A DNA stretch of 64,000 bases from Bacteroides thetaiotaomicron VPI-5482. GTDB lineage: Bacteria; Bacteroidota; Bacteroidia; Bacteroidales; Bacteroidaceae. The notes under the pieces are model-generated. The model was given only the letters and a program-made list of their open reading frames with translations. It was not told where the DNA came from and did no database searches. Location: the NCBI RefSeq assembly GCF_000011065.1, contig NC_004663.1, positions 3,720,001 through 3,784,000 of the forward strand. The letters are read 5' to 3'. The translations under genes and the position numbers were made by a program. Positions 27,864 to 37,030 of this stretch are shown here, in pieces (positions within the stretch are counted from its first letter, which is position 1; each line of letters starts with the position of its first letter).

Positions 27864-30800
27864 CTACTCCTTCCTACTCCTGACTCCTTGCGGAGCAATC
27901 CCGAAGAAGGCTTTAAAGGATTTGCTGAAATAACGGGGAGAAGAAAAGCCGAGCCGAACGGAAATCTCTGTTATATTTAGTTCCGGATGCTCTGTCAGCA
28001 AAGACATAGCTTCATCCAGCTTCACTTTCAAGATGAACTCATTCGGAGTCAACCCGGTCATTTGTTTAAACTGCATATATAATTTGCTACGTCCCATACA
28101 TAATTCTGAAGCAAGCGCAGTAACATCAAAATCAGGGTTCTCAAAATTCTCTCTGACAATATTTACACATTTCGTCAGCAGTTCTTTATCTTTCTCATTA
28201 ATAGCTTCCGCTACAGGAGATTCCGTAATGACCTTACCCGCATAATGTGCAATCAGACGTTTCTTGTTTTTTATCAAGTTATTGCAACGGGCCACCAATA
28301 CCTTTATATTAAACGGCTTCGTTATATAATCATCCGCTCCGAACATCAAACCTTCTACAACATATTCCACAGAAGTCTGTGCTGTCAACAGAACGACAGA
28401 AATATGAGAAAGTTCTACATTGGTCTTGATTTTATAGCACAAGTCCTTACCTGACATCTCAGGCATAATCACATCACTTACTATCAGATCCGGTTGTATT
28501 TGTTGCGCCATCTCCAGTCCTTCGCGTCCATTACACGCAGTATATACATTATACATCGGTAAGAATATATCTTCCAGCATGGACAATAGTTCGGTATTAT
28601 CATCTACCAAAAGAATCGTAGGCTTATCTTCTTCATCCATATTTTTCTGCGATTCAGGTTCTTTTATCTCTTCCGCCATCAACTGTCCATAAGAAGATAC
28701 AGAAGCTTCCGGAATAATCAGTGACTCCCGACCTTCCGTCACAGCCATCTCTTCATCACTGAAATGTCGGTTTCCTAAAGGTAGAGACAAGATAAACTTA
28801 GTACCCTCACCAACAGTACTTTCTACCTCAATCTTTCCATGATGCATATTCATAATTCCTTTTGCCAACGCCAATCCGATGCCTGTCCCCAAAGTAAAAG
28901 AAGAGGAAGAAGAGGCATTATCCGTCTGATAGAACCGGTCGAATATCTTCGAAATATGTTCAACCGGAATCCCAATACCCGTATCACACACTGAAACTAC
29001 GGCCTGTGAAGCAACTTTCCTTACTTCTACAGTTATATTTCCCTTATTGGATGTATACTTAAAAGCATTCGACAATAAATTAAAAATCACTTTCTGTAAC
29101 TGTATTGGATCAAACCAGACAGAAATCGTTTCCTCTACAGAATCAAAGCGATATGTGATCTCCTTTTTTTGTGCATATTCATAAAAACACATATAAATCT
29201 GACGAGTAAAAGTAACCAAATTCTGTTCTTCAACTCTGAGTTTCAAATAACCCTGCTCCTGTTTGCGAAAATCGAGCAACTCGGAGATCAAATTCCGCAT
29301 ATGCCAGGCGTTTTTATATATACGCTGAATACGATTATAAACGGTTGTGCCCAAATCCATTTGCATCAATACTTCAATTTGCCCCAGAATAAGCGTTAAT
29401 GGAGTACGAAATTCATGAGAAATATTAGTAAAGAAGCGCAATTTTACTTGATTGAGTTCTTCAATCCTCTCTTTTTCTTTTCGCTCAAACTCCAATGAAG
29501 ACCTCAGAGCCGCCTGCCGTGTTTTAAAACGAACAAATGCGACCATCAATGCAGTCAGACAAAGGACATAAAACAGATATGCCCATATGGTAGCATAAAA
29601 AGGAGCGGAAACATGTATATTCAAGCAGATTGCATCTTTCAAACTCTCCTTATTTTCCATCGAACGAACTTTGAGCGTATAGTCTCCAGGAGGCAGATTG
29701 GTGTAAGTAACCGTAGTGCCCGAAGTCTGGGTCCACACCTTATCGAAGCCATCCAGATAATATTCAAACAAACGATTACGGTCACTATTATAATTAAAAG
29801 TAGCAAATTCCACTGTTACGTTATTCTGTTGATAGCTTAAAAAGATATCCGACGTTTTCGCCAATATCTCAGTCAGGATGCCGGACTCATCACCAGGAGC
29901 TATTTCGTCATTGAAAATAAACAATTTATCAAAATTCAAGAAGCTTTTGACCTGAGATTCATAAAAGGACCGCTCTTGAAACATAGCCAATCCATTGGTA
30001 CCACTGATATAAATAATCCCATTTTTGCTTCGATATAAAGCGGACCCCAAATTATAAGTCTGACGAAACAAGTGATAAGTCTCTTCTGTAACCTCTTTTT
30101 CACGATCAAAGATAGAAAGCCCTTTCCCATGCAAAACAAGCAGACAATTATCCCGGGCAGACTCGCAGATATAATAACAATAATTACTCGGAAGTACTCC
30201 ATTGGTAGTTCCGTAAGACTTGAAAGTATCCTGTTTCTCCTGATACTTGAATATCCCCGCGCCAATCGTACTAAAATAAATATCTCCTTTATTATCTTCA
30301 AAAATATGCACGGTTTTGTATCTTCCTACCGTCAACGTGTCTTTCTCACTATCCGCCATATATTGAGTCACTTTTGAAGAAGATAAATTGACGCACACTA
30401 TCCCTCCGCCACCAACAGCAAGCCACATACGATGCCGGCTATCGATCAGAAACGTTTCAAAAGCATATTCCCGACTGATCAATTTCTGGACAGACGGATC
30501 ATCCGTAAGCGGTGAGAATTTCTCGGTCACCGGATCAAAAAACACCGGACCACCTTGTGTCAACATCGCAATGCCATCCTTATACTCCTGAATATCGTTC
30601 ACAATCTCATGAGGCAACGAAGCAGGGTCACCGGTAACATGATGGAGAGTGTGTCCCTTGTTCGATTTTAAATCCAGAACGAACAATCCTCCTAAATGAG
30701 TCCCCGCATACAATCGATTATTCTCCTTTCTATAAAAGATCGACTTGACATTATTACTCCCTAATGTCCCCTGATCTCCTTTATGATACATATATCGGGA

Positions 30801-31913
30801 GAAAACGCCAGTATCCCCATGATAACAATTCAGCCCTCCACCTTCAGTACAGATCCACACATTTCCTGCACTATCTTCAGTCATTTTACCGACTACCGGA
30901 AAGCTGAGACAGTCTTCACGTAAAGGTTCGGCACAATAAAAGCTATGATTATTCTTATCGGGATTGAATACATTCACTCCTCCATAATAAGTCCCGACCC
31001 AAATATTACCTTGCATATCTTTATGAAGAGAGAGAATAGAAGTATGGCTTAAAGAATTTGAAGAACTTCCATAACGCGTATAATGACTCCACGTATCAGT
31101 AACCGGATCGTAACAATCGATTCCCTTGAACGTACCTACCCAAATATGCTTAAAATCATCTTCCAGCACGCATCGGACCTGATTATCGGATAATTCACCC
31201 ATTCCCGAATGACTAACATAAGCGGTTGTCTCCCGATTGGGAGAAATACGGTACAAGCCGTTCCAAGCTCCCACCCATATATTTCCGGAACTATCGCCTA
31301 AAATACAATTGCCCTTATCAAGGGTAAGTAAAATCTCTTGCCGAAGAGGGTCTTCACGTGATATTGCGACCAAGTATTTTCTGGTAACCACCCATACAGT
31401 CTCTTTGTCTACATAGAGTGCTCTCCCCACAAAACCTTTCTGCACACGAGCAAAGAATGTCAGCTCTGTACCCTGTCCCGTATAATAATAAATGCCGTCT
31501 GCACAACTCACCCAAAGTGTATCTTTCTTACAAAACAGTCCATACACACCTTTCTGTCGCAAACAAGTGAATTGCTCCGTATAAATATCCAGTTTAATCA
31601 GATCGTTTCCCGAACGAATATACATTCTTCCGTTTTTATCTCCACATAATTCGTTAATCTCATTATTAGTCAGTCCATGATTACTTTCCGAAGGCTGGAA
31701 TACTTTTACATCCTTACCGTTGTATCTATTCAGTCCCTCAGTAGTTCCCAGCCAGACTGCCCCTAACTCATCCTGATAAATTGATGGGATACACACCTGA
31801 GATAATCCATCAGATACTCCCAAATGCTTAAAATAATGATTAGTGGCTTCCGCCATCACCATAGATAAAAGACTTAAGAGAAAGGTTATTGTTCTTCGCC
31901 ACATTTTACACAT
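27864..31913 (-). CDS. Hybrid two-component system sensor-regulator (HTCS)
   Basis: A 1349-residue one-protein two-component system that senses an oligosaccharide in the periplasm and activates the locus. Signal peptide, then a long series of beta-propeller repeats (VWLGTTEGLNRYNG, IWVGTFKGIDCYDP and more) and a Y_Y_Y domain to ~770. A membrane helix follows near 770-790, then HisKA with His833 (NISHEFRTPLTL) and HATPase (NLLSNAFKYT). The receiver domain has Asp1147 (DLIVSDVIMPEMSG) and KPF, and a C-terminal AraC DNA-binding domain closes the protein. All catalytic residues look intact. It flanks the locus it presumably controls. Confidence 0.96.
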   Translation of the reverse strand: MCKMWRRTITFLLSLLSMVMAEATNHYFKHLGVSDGLSQVCIPSIYQDELGAVWLGTTEGLNRYNGKDVKVFQPSESNHGLTNNEINELCGDKNGRMYIRSGNDLIKLDIYTEQFTCLRQKGVYGLFCKKDTLWVSCADGIYYYTGQGTELTFFARVQKGFVGRALYVDKETVWVVTRKYLVAISREDPLRQEILLTLDKGNCILGDSSGNIWVGAWNGLYRISPNRETTAYVSHSGMGELSDNQVRCVLEDDFKHIWVGTFKGIDCYDPVTDTWSHYTRYGSSSNSLSHTSILSLHKDMQGNIWVGTYYGGVNVFNPDKNNHSFYCAEPLREDCLSFPVVGKMTEDSAGNVWICTEGGGLNCYHGDTGVFSRYMYHKGDQGTLGSNNVKSIFYRKENNRLYAGTHLGGLFVLDLKSNKGHTLHHVTGDPASLPHEIVNDIQEYKDGIAMLTQGGPVFFDPVTEKFSPLTDDPSVQKLISREYAFETFLIDSRHRMWLAVGGGGIVCVNLSSSKVTQYMADSEKDTLTVGRYKTVHIFEDNKGDIYFSTIGAGIFKYQEKQDTFKSYGTTNGVLPSNYCYYICESARDNCLLVLHGKGLSIFDREKEVTEETYHLFRQTYNLGSALYRSKNGIIYISGTNGLAMFQERSFYESQVKSFLNFDKLFIFNDEIAPGDESGILTEILAKTSDIFLSYQQNNVTVEFATFNYNSDRNRLFEYYLDGFDKVWTQTSGTTVTYTNLPPGDYTLKVRSMENKESLKDAICLNIHVSAPFYATIWAYLFYVLCLTALMVAFVRFKTRQAALRSSLEFERKEKERIEELNQVKLRFFTNISHEFRTPLTLILGQIEVLMQMDLGTTVYNRIQRIYKNAWHMRNLISELLDFRKQEQGYLKLRVEEQNLVTFTRQIYMCFYEYAQKKEITYRFDSVEETISVWFDPIQLQKVIFNLLSNAFKYTSNKGNITVEVRKVASQAVVSVCDTGIGIPVEHISKIFDRFYQTDNASSSSSFTLGTGIGLALAKGIMNMHHGKIEVESTVGEGTKFILSLPLGNRHFSDEEMAVTEGRESLIIPEASVSSYGQLMAEEIKEPESQKNMDEEDKPTILLVDDNTELLSMLEDIFLPMYNVYTACNGREGLEMAQQIQPDLIVSDVIMPEMSGKDLCYKIKTNVELSHISVVLLTAQTSVEYVVEGLMFGADDYITKPFNIKVLVARCNNLIKNKKRLIAHYAGKVITESPVAEAINEKDKELLTKCVNIVRENFENPDFDVTALASELCMGRSKLYMQFKQMTGLTPNEFILKVKLDEAMSLLTEHPELNITEISVRLGFSSPRYFSKSFKAFFGIAPQGVRSRKE

Positions 31914-31930
31914 AATTATATTGCGGGTAG

Positions 31931-31938
31931 CAAAAATA
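31931..31938 (-). promoter_or_regulatory. Candidate promoter of the HTCS gene
   Basis: Minus-strand TATTTTTG, 18 bp before the first possible ATG at 31913. The leader would be very short, so the slightly internal ATG at 31904 (MWRR) is a possible alternative start. Confidence 0.4.
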
Positions 31939-32086
31939 CAAAAAAAACATAATTATTGGTTAAGAATCTCTTTAATTTATACCCTTCCAGCCGAAATGCA
32001 GTTTATTCATTTGACGATTCTTGCTAAAATACAGTCCCACAGTATTTTTTCAAGGAAAAATCAATGGTGTTTTTAGGTTAAAACCA

Positions 32087-32194
32087 TATCTTTGCCACAA
32101 ACTAAAAAGAATAATTGGATGTTAATCACATTTACATTCCGCAAGGATCTCGTTCTGTAAATAATCTGTAAGTCTTCCTCTCATTACAGATTAT
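32087..32194 (+). promoter_or_regulatory. Promoter and structured leader upstream of the methyltransferase
   Basis: TATCTTTG at 32087-32094 matches the -7 box and would give a leader of about 230 nt before the ATG at 32330. The leader holds a perfect 11-bp hairpin, ATAATCTGTAA (32161-32171) with TTACAGATTAT (32184-32194). No T-run follows, so it is not an ordinary terminator. I do not recognise a known riboswitch. The 416-bp gap holds nothing else I can support. Confidence 0.45.
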
Positions 32195-32329
32195 CCCTTA
32201 CATTTTCTCCGGCATATTCATGTCAGAGTTGATTTCTATTTTCTAAAAAATAACAACTATTGTAGGCTCAAATGGTTTTATGCATCCTCGTATGCCTCCA
32301 TTTGACGTACACCTAAAACATTAAAAACA

Positions 32330-33103
32330 ATGAGTAACAATAATACATCTATACATGATTTCGATTTTTCTTTCATATGTAACTACTTCAAGCTGCTGAA
32401 ACGTCAAGGTCCCGGAAGTCCGGAAGCCACACGCAAAGCTGTAAGTTTCATCAACGAACTGACCGATGATGCTAAGATTGCCGATATCGGCTGCGGCACA
32501 GGCGGTCAGACACTGTTTCTGGCTGACTACGTGAAAGGACAGATTACGGGCATAGACCTCTTTCCCGATTTTATCGAAATATTCAATGAGAATGCGGTGA
32601 AAGCCAATTGCGCCGACAGAGTAAAAGGAATCACCGGATCAATGGACAATCTCCCGTTTCAGAACGAGGAACTCGACCTGATCTGGTCGGAAGGAGCAAT
32701 CTACAATATAGGATTCGAACGTGGGATGAACGAATGGAGCAAATACCTGAAAAAAGGCGGTTTTATCGCAGTGAGCGAAGCATCCTGGTTCACTTCGGAA
32801 CGCCCTGCGGAAATAGAAGACTTCTGGATGGACGCCTATCCGGAAATCAGCGTGATCCCGACATGTATTGACAAGATGGAAAGGGCCGGATATACTCCAA
32901 CAGCCCATTTCATCCTACCGGAGAACTGCTGGACAGAACATTATTTTGCCCCACAAGATGAAGTACGGGAGACATTCATGAAAGAACACGCGGGAAATAA
33001 AACTGCGATGGATTTCATGAAAGGTCAGCAGTACGAACGAAGCCTGTATAGTAAATATAAAGATTACTATGGCTACGTATTCTATATAGGACAAAAAAGA
33101 TAA
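32330..33103 (+). CDS. Class I SAM-dependent methyltransferase
   Basis: A 257-residue cytoplasmic methyltransferase. Motif I is IADIGCGTGGQTLFLAD (about residues 54-70), motif II is GIDLFPDFI, and the motif IV-like segment is LDLIWSEGAIYNIG. It resembles small-molecule methyltransferases; the acceptor is unknown. A small AraC-like gene follows after 74 bp in the same direction and may be co-transcribed. Confidence 0.85.
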   Translation: MSNNNTSIHDFDFSFICNYFKLLKRQGPGSPEATRKAVSFINELTDDAKIADIGCGTGGQTLFLADYVKGQITGIDLFPDFIEIFNENAVKANCADRVKGITGSMDNLPFQNEELDLIWSEGAIYNIGFERGMNEWSKYLKKGGFIAVSEASWFTSERPAEIEDFWMDAYPEISVIPTCIDKMERAGYTPTAHFILPENCWTEHYFAPQDEVRETFMKEHAGNKTAMDFMKGQQYERSLYSKYKDYYGYVFYIGQKR

Positions 33104-33177
33104 TCATTATCTGTGCCGGAGAAGTTGGCAAGATAGGACAACTCTCCGGCTCTTATTATTCTTTATTTTGCATTAAA

Positions 33178-33528
33178 ATGGAAACGAAAGAAATAAATAG
33201 GCAGGAATATAAATTACGGATCGACAAAGTGACCGAATATATTCATCAAAACATAGACCAACCTCTATCATTGCATAAGATGGCAGGAATCGCGTGCTTT
33301 TCTCCTTTCCACTTTCATCGCGTTTTCACGTTTCTGACGGGCGAAACACCGACGGAATATATCAAACGCACCCGGATTGAAAAAGCAGCACTGCTACTAC
33401 AGAATGACAGGCAACTGTCTGCGACCGAAATTGCCAGTCGCTGTGGTTTCAGCAGTTTATCACTCCTCAGCCGCAACTTTAAGCAACATTTCAATATCAC
33501 TATCCGTGAATTTCGTTCACAGGAATAA
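33178..33528 (+). CDS. Short AraC-type DNA-binding protein
   Basis: At 116 residues this is little more than the AraC/XylS double helix-turn-helix. The first HTH is SLHKMAGIACFSPFHFHRVF and the second is ATEIASRCGFSSLSLLSRNF, followed by the FKQHFNITIREFR signature. No ligand domain is present, as in SoxS/MarA-type regulators. It may regulate the neighbouring methyltransferase or be a solo stress-type activator. Confidence 0.83.
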   Translation: METKEINRQEYKLRIDKVTEYIHQNIDQPLSLHKMAGIACFSPFHFHRVFTFLTGETPTEYIKRTRIEKAALLLQNDRQLSATEIASRCGFSSLSLLSRNFKQHFNITIREFRSQE

Positions 33529-33542
33529 ACACCTAAAAAGAC

Positions 33543-33761
33543 ATGGAAAATCAGATTCTAATTTTTCGGACCTCCATCACGAAGAGACGCGACATCAAGC
33601 TCATCGGAAGTCTCCTGGCAAAGTTCCCGCAAATCACCCGATGGAATGTAGATTTCGAGGACTGGGAGAAGGTATTAAGAATCGAGTGCAGCAATATCAC
33701 CGCACTCGAGATTTCGGAAACACTCCGGAATAGTCATATCTTTGCTACGGAGCTGGAATAA
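33543..33761 (+). CDS. Small hypothetical protein (72 aa, HMA-like size)
   Basis: A 72-residue protein beginning 14 bp after the AraC-like gene. It is predicted as an alternating beta-alpha fold (ILIFRTSI, RDIKLIGSLLAKFPQITRWNVD, VLRIECSNI) like small ferredoxin-type or heavy-metal-associated folds, but it lacks the CxxC metal site. Its last 17 bp overlap the 3' end of the convergent sirtuin gene. Function unknown. Confidence 0.55.
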   Translation: MENQILIFRTSITKRRDIKLIGSLLAKFPQITRWNVDFEDWEKVLRIECSNITALEISETLRNSHIFATELE

Positions 33762-34449
33762 GCAGTTGTTTCAGTTCCTCCACCCCTTCAGAAGCTCCTT
33801 TCCGAAGGACGTGTATCGAACGGGAAGTATGTGTATCCACCGGCTTCGGGTCTATCAGATACACCTCTGCTCCTCTCGGTACATAATGCAGCAAACCTGC
33901 CGCAGGATATACATTGAGCGATGTGCCGATGATAACGAATATATCCGCCTTTTCTACATATCGGACAGCTGTCTCAATCTCCGGCACCGCCTCTCCGAAC
34001 CAGACAATAAAAGGACGCAACTGAGTTCCGTCACCAGCCTTATCCCCCATTTTCACTTCATACTCTTCCGGCTTCAGTTCCTTTATATAATGAGGGTTAT
34101 ACGGGTCTCTGCTGGAACAGACCTTTGTCAACTCACCATGCAAGTGAACGATATGGCTGCTTCCTGCCCGTTCGTGCAGATTATCTACATTCTGTGTGAT
34201 AACCGTCACATTGAAATTCTTTTCCAGCTCCGCCAGCAGTTCATGTCCGCGATTCGGCTTCACTTCCAGCAATTGTTTCCTTCGTGCATTATAGAAGTTA
34301 ATCACCAATGCAGGATCACGCTGATATCCTTCGGGAGTAGCTACCTGCTCCACAGGATATTTATCCCACAAACCGCCCGCATCACGAAATGTGCTGATTC
34401 CACTTTCGGCACTCATGCCCGCACCTGTCAATACTACCAGATTCTTCAT
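33745..34449 (-). CDS. cobB: Sir2-family NAD-dependent deacylase
   Basis: A 234-residue sirtuin. NAD-binding blocks LTGAGMSAESGISTFRD and TQNVDNLHERAGS are present, and the catalytic His lies in HLHGEL. The later VWFGEAVPE and IGTSLNVYPAAGL blocks are typical. The small zinc-binding module is altered: between HGEL and VWFGE I see only one Cys instead of the four in two CxxC pairs of CobB. It removes acyl groups from protein lysines, with desuccinylation possible. Transcribed away from the FKBP pair, with a 471-bp divergent gap. Confidence 0.9.
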   Translation of the reverse strand: MKNLVVLTGAGMSAESGISTFRDAGGLWDKYPVEQVATPEGYQRDPALVINFYNARRKQLLEVKPNRGHELLAELEKNFNVTVITQNVDNLHERAGSSHIVHLHGELTKVCSSRDPYNPHYIKELKPEEYEVKMGDKAGDGTQLRPFIVWFGEAVPEIETAVRYVEKADIFVIIGTSLNVYPAAGLLHYVPRGAEVYLIDPKPVDTHTSRSIHVLRKGASEGVEELKQLLIPAP

Positions 34450-34597
34450 AACCGCTCCTCCTTATTATTAAAAGATGTACAAATGTAATCAGAATCATTG
34501 AATAAAAGAAGACTTCCGCCCGCATAATCTAATCCAAGGTATACAAGAATTTAATGCTGCCCATACGAAGACTTACTGCCGGTCATGCGAAAAACTA

Positions 34598-34690
34598 TTC
34601 GTCTGACAGATGTGTTTCTTTCGTCTGACAGTTGTCAGACGAAAAATCAACAGTTGTCAGACGCAAGTTCAACAGCTGTCAGACGAATAA
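34598..34690. repeat. Tandem array of 22-bp palindrome-rich units
   Basis: TTCGTCTGACAG starts at 34598 and again at 34620. The inverse half CAGTTGTCAGACG starts at 34629, 34651 and 34673. All offsets within each series are exactly 22 bp. Unit two forms a perfect palindrome (TTCGTCTGACAG / TTGTCAGACGAA). It lies in the 471-bp divergent gap between the sirtuin and FKBP genes, about 150 bp upstream of the FKBP promoter. Confidence 0.75.
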
Positions 34691-34836
34691 ATTCCAGCAT
34701 AAACAAACTTAAACAGTAAGAACACAAAGATTAAATCTTAGGAATGAAGGAATTAATTCCTTAAAGAAAAGAGACTAACTTTCACGGATATAAGAATTTT
34801 TAAATACTAAATGCTAAATCATTCAAATAAAACGTG

Positions 34837-34844
34837 TACTTTTG
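34837..34844 (+). promoter_or_regulatory. Promoter of the FKBP gene pair
   Basis: TACTTTTG is a -7 box match. Transcription would start near 34851, which makes the TTG at 34867 an unlikely start and favours the ATG at 34921. Confidence 0.5.
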
Positions 34845-34920
34845 CGATTCATAAATTTGCAATTGATTGAAAGCTAAAACCATGAAGGTGACATGCTTCA
34901 ATCTTCAACAAAAACATTAT

Positions 34921-35505
34921 ATGGATAAATTCAGTTACGCTATTGGCCTCGGAATCGGTCAAAACTTATTAAGCATGGGTGCAAAAGGCATCGCCGTAGA
35001 TGACTTTGCACAAGCAATTAAAGATGTATTGGAAGGTAATCAGACGGCTATCAGCCATCAGGAAGCCCGCGAAATAGTGAACAAGTATTTCGAAGAACTG
35101 GAAGCTAAGATGGGCGCTGCCGCCATCGAACAAGGAAAAGCTTTCCTCGAAGAAAATAAGAAAAAGCCGGGCGTGGTTACGCTACCCAGCGGACTGCAAT
35201 ACGAAGTGATCAACGAAGGCACAGGCAAAAAAGCGAAAGCTACCGATCAGGTAAAATGCCACTACGAAGGCACACTGATCGACGGTACACTGTTCGACAG
35301 CTCTATCAAGCGCGGAGAACCGGCTGTATTCGGCGTCAATCAGGTAATCCCGGGATGGGTGGAAGCATTGCAACTGATGCCCGAAGGTTCCAAATGGAAA
35401 CTCTATATTCCGTCCGACCTTGCTTATGGCGCCAGAGGTGCCGGAGAAATGATTCCTCCCCACAGCACATTGGTATTTGAAGTAGAATTACTCGAAGTAT
35501 TATAA
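34921..35505 (+). CDS. FKBP-type peptidyl-prolyl isomerase, cytoplasmic
   Basis: A 194-residue FKBP with no signal peptide from the chosen start (MDKFSYAIGLG). The N-terminal helical dimerisation region (~1-80) is followed by a full FKBP domain (~90-194) with LPSGLQYEVINEGTG, LIDGTLFDSS, VIPGWVEALQLMP, YGARGAG and STLVFEVELLEV. It accelerates prolyl isomerisation during protein folding. Upstream in-frame starts (ATG at 34882, TTG at 34867) would add non-conserved residues. A paralogous lipoprotein FKBP follows 20 bp downstream. Confidence 0.92.
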   Translation: MDKFSYAIGLGIGQNLLSMGAKGIAVDDFAQAIKDVLEGNQTAISHQEAREIVNKYFEELEAKMGAAAIEQGKAFLEENKKKPGVVTLPSGLQYEVINEGTGKKAKATDQVKCHYEGTLIDGTLFDSSIKRGEPAVFGVNQVIPGWVEALQLMPEGSKWKLYIPSDLAYGARGAGEMIPPHSTLVFEVELLEVL

Positions 35506-35525
35506 ATAAAAAATTTCAAAGCAAA

Positions 35526-36401
35526 ATGAAAAAAGTTAGTATTTTTATGGCAATCGCCGCTGCTGCAAGTCTTGCTTCTTGTACAGCTCAAGCTCCTAAA
35601 GCAAATCTGAAAACAGACATCGACTCACTGTCTTACTCTATCGGTATGGCTCAGACTCAAGGTCTGAAAGGCTATCTGACAGGCCGTCTGGACGTTGATA
35701 CTGCTTACATGGCAGAATTCATCAAAGGTTTGAACGAAGGTGCAAACAAGACTAGCAAGAAAGACATCGCTTATATGGCAGGTCTTCAGATCGGTCAGCA
35801 GATCAGCAACCAGATGATGAAGGGTATCAACCAAGAACTGTTCGCTGGTGACTCTACCAAAACGATCAGCAAAGACAACTTCATGGCTGGTTTCATCGCA
35901 GGTACACTGGAAAAAGGTGGCGTGATGACTATGGAAGCTGCTCAGGAATATACTCGCACAGCTATGGAAACTATCAAAGCGAAAGCTATGGAAGAAAAAT
36001 ACGCTGACAATAAAGCTGCCGGTGAAAAATTCCTTGCTGAAAACAAAACTAAAGAAGGTGTGAAAACTACTGAAAGCGGATTGCAGTACAAAGTAATCAC
36101 TGAAGGTAAAGGTGAAATCCCTGCCGACACTTGCAAAGTGAAAGTGAACTATAAAGGTACTTTGATCGACGGTACAGAATTCGACAGCTCTTACAAACGT
36201 AACGAGCCTGCTACTTTCCGTGCCAACCAAGTAATCAAAGGCTGGACAGAAGCTCTGACTATGATGCCTGTAGGTTCTAAATGGGAACTTTACATCCCGC
36301 AAGAACTCGCTTACGGTTCAAGAGAATCAGGACAGATCAAACCGTTCTCTACTCTGATTTTCGAAGTTGAGTTGGTAGGTATCGAAAAAGATAAGAAATA
36401 A
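35526..36401 (+). CDS. FKBP-type peptidyl-prolyl isomerase, lipoprotein
   Basis: A 291-residue relative of the preceding gene. The signal peptide ends in lipobox LASC (Cys20), so it probably acts in the periplasm or at the outer membrane. The N-terminal FKBP_N-type dimerisation region (~35-160) precedes the catalytic domain (~180-288: ESGLQYKVITEG, LIDGTEFDSSY, VIKGWTEALTMMP, STLIFEVELV). Strongly biased codons suggest high expression. The tandem pair supplies cytoplasmic and envelope isomerases. Confidence 0.93.
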   Translation: MKKVSIFMAIAAAASLASCTAQAPKANLKTDIDSLSYSIGMAQTQGLKGYLTGRLDVDTAYMAEFIKGLNEGANKTSKKDIAYMAGLQIGQQISNQMMKGINQELFAGDSTKTISKDNFMAGFIAGTLEKGGVMTMEAAQEYTRTAMETIKAKAMEEKYADNKAAGEKFLAENKTKEGVKTTESGLQYKVITEGKGEIPADTCKVKVNYKGTLIDGTEFDSSYKRNEPATFRANQVIKGWTEALTMMPVGSKWELYIPQELAYGSRESGQIKPFSTLIFEVELVGIEKDKK

Positions 36402-36431
36402 GAAAGTATCTTTCTAAATAGAAAAAGGAAA

Positions 36432-36463
36432 GGGGTGCAAAGTCTTTGCACTCCTTTTTTTTG
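36432..36463 (+). terminator. Rho-independent terminator after the FKBP pair
   Basis: GGGGTGCAAAG pairs with CTTTGCACTCC over a one-base loop, followed directly by eight T residues. It begins 31 bp after the FKBP lipoprotein stop codon. Confidence 0.85.
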
Positions 36464-36513
36464 CTTTTTCCTATTTTTTTTCCCGTAAAAGAAGAATAAT
36501 TAAAATAAATCTC

Positions 36514-36521
36514 TATATTTG
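36514..36521 (+). promoter_or_regulatory. Promoter of the Lrp/AsnC gene
   Basis: TATATTTG matches the -7 box, 41 bp before the start codon of the Lrp-type regulator. Confidence 0.5.
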
Positions 36522-36561
36522 CTTACTATTTGATAACAACAGGAAATTATAATTTATTATT

Positions 36562-37026
36562 ATGGAAAAAATAGACAACCTCGACAGGCAGATTCTAGAG
36601 ATTATTTCACAGAATGCCCGCATCCCTTTCAAAGACGTAGCAGCCGAATGCGGAGTGTCACGTGCAGCTATCCATCAACGCGTACAAAGACTGATCGACT
36701 TGGGCGTCATCGTAGGCTCAGGCTATCATGTAAACCCGAAATCACTGGGTTACAGAACTTGTACATACGTGGGAATCAAACTGGAAAAAGGTTCTATGTA
36801 CAAATCAGTGGTGGCCGAGTTACAAAAGATTCCGGAAATTGTGGAATGCCATTTCACTACCGGTCCTTACACCATGCTGACCAAACTCTACGCATGCGAC
36901 AACGAACACCTGATGGACTTGCTGAATAACAAAATGCAAGAAATACCGGGTGTGGTTGCTACAGAAACACTGATTTCTCTGGAACAGAGTATCAAAAAAG
37001 AAATTCCTATCCGCGTAGAAAAATAA
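36562..37026 (+). CDS. Lrp/AsnC-family transcriptional regulator
   Basis: A 154-residue feast/famine regulator. An N-terminal winged helix (DRQILEIISQNARIPFKDVAAECGVSRAAIHQRVQRL) is followed by a C-terminal RAM/ACT-like ligand domain with the GPYTMLTKLYACDNEHL segment. These proteins form octamers that respond to amino acids. It is probably co-transcribed with the DUF4491 gene 4 bp downstream. Targets unknown. Confidence 0.93.
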   Translation: MEKIDNLDRQILEIISQNARIPFKDVAAECGVSRAAIHQRVQRLIDLGVIVGSGYHVNPKSLGYRTCTYVGIKLEKGSMYKSVVAELQKIPEIVECHFTTGPYTMLTKLYACDNEHLMDLLNNKMQEIPGVVATETLISLEQSIKKEIPIRVEK

Positions 37027-37030
37027 CAGA

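Noticed and set aside
34598..34690. CRISPR array
   Set aside because: The units are contiguous 22-bp tandem repeats without unique spacers, and no cas gene is present. The same holds for the arrays at 11351 and 27754.
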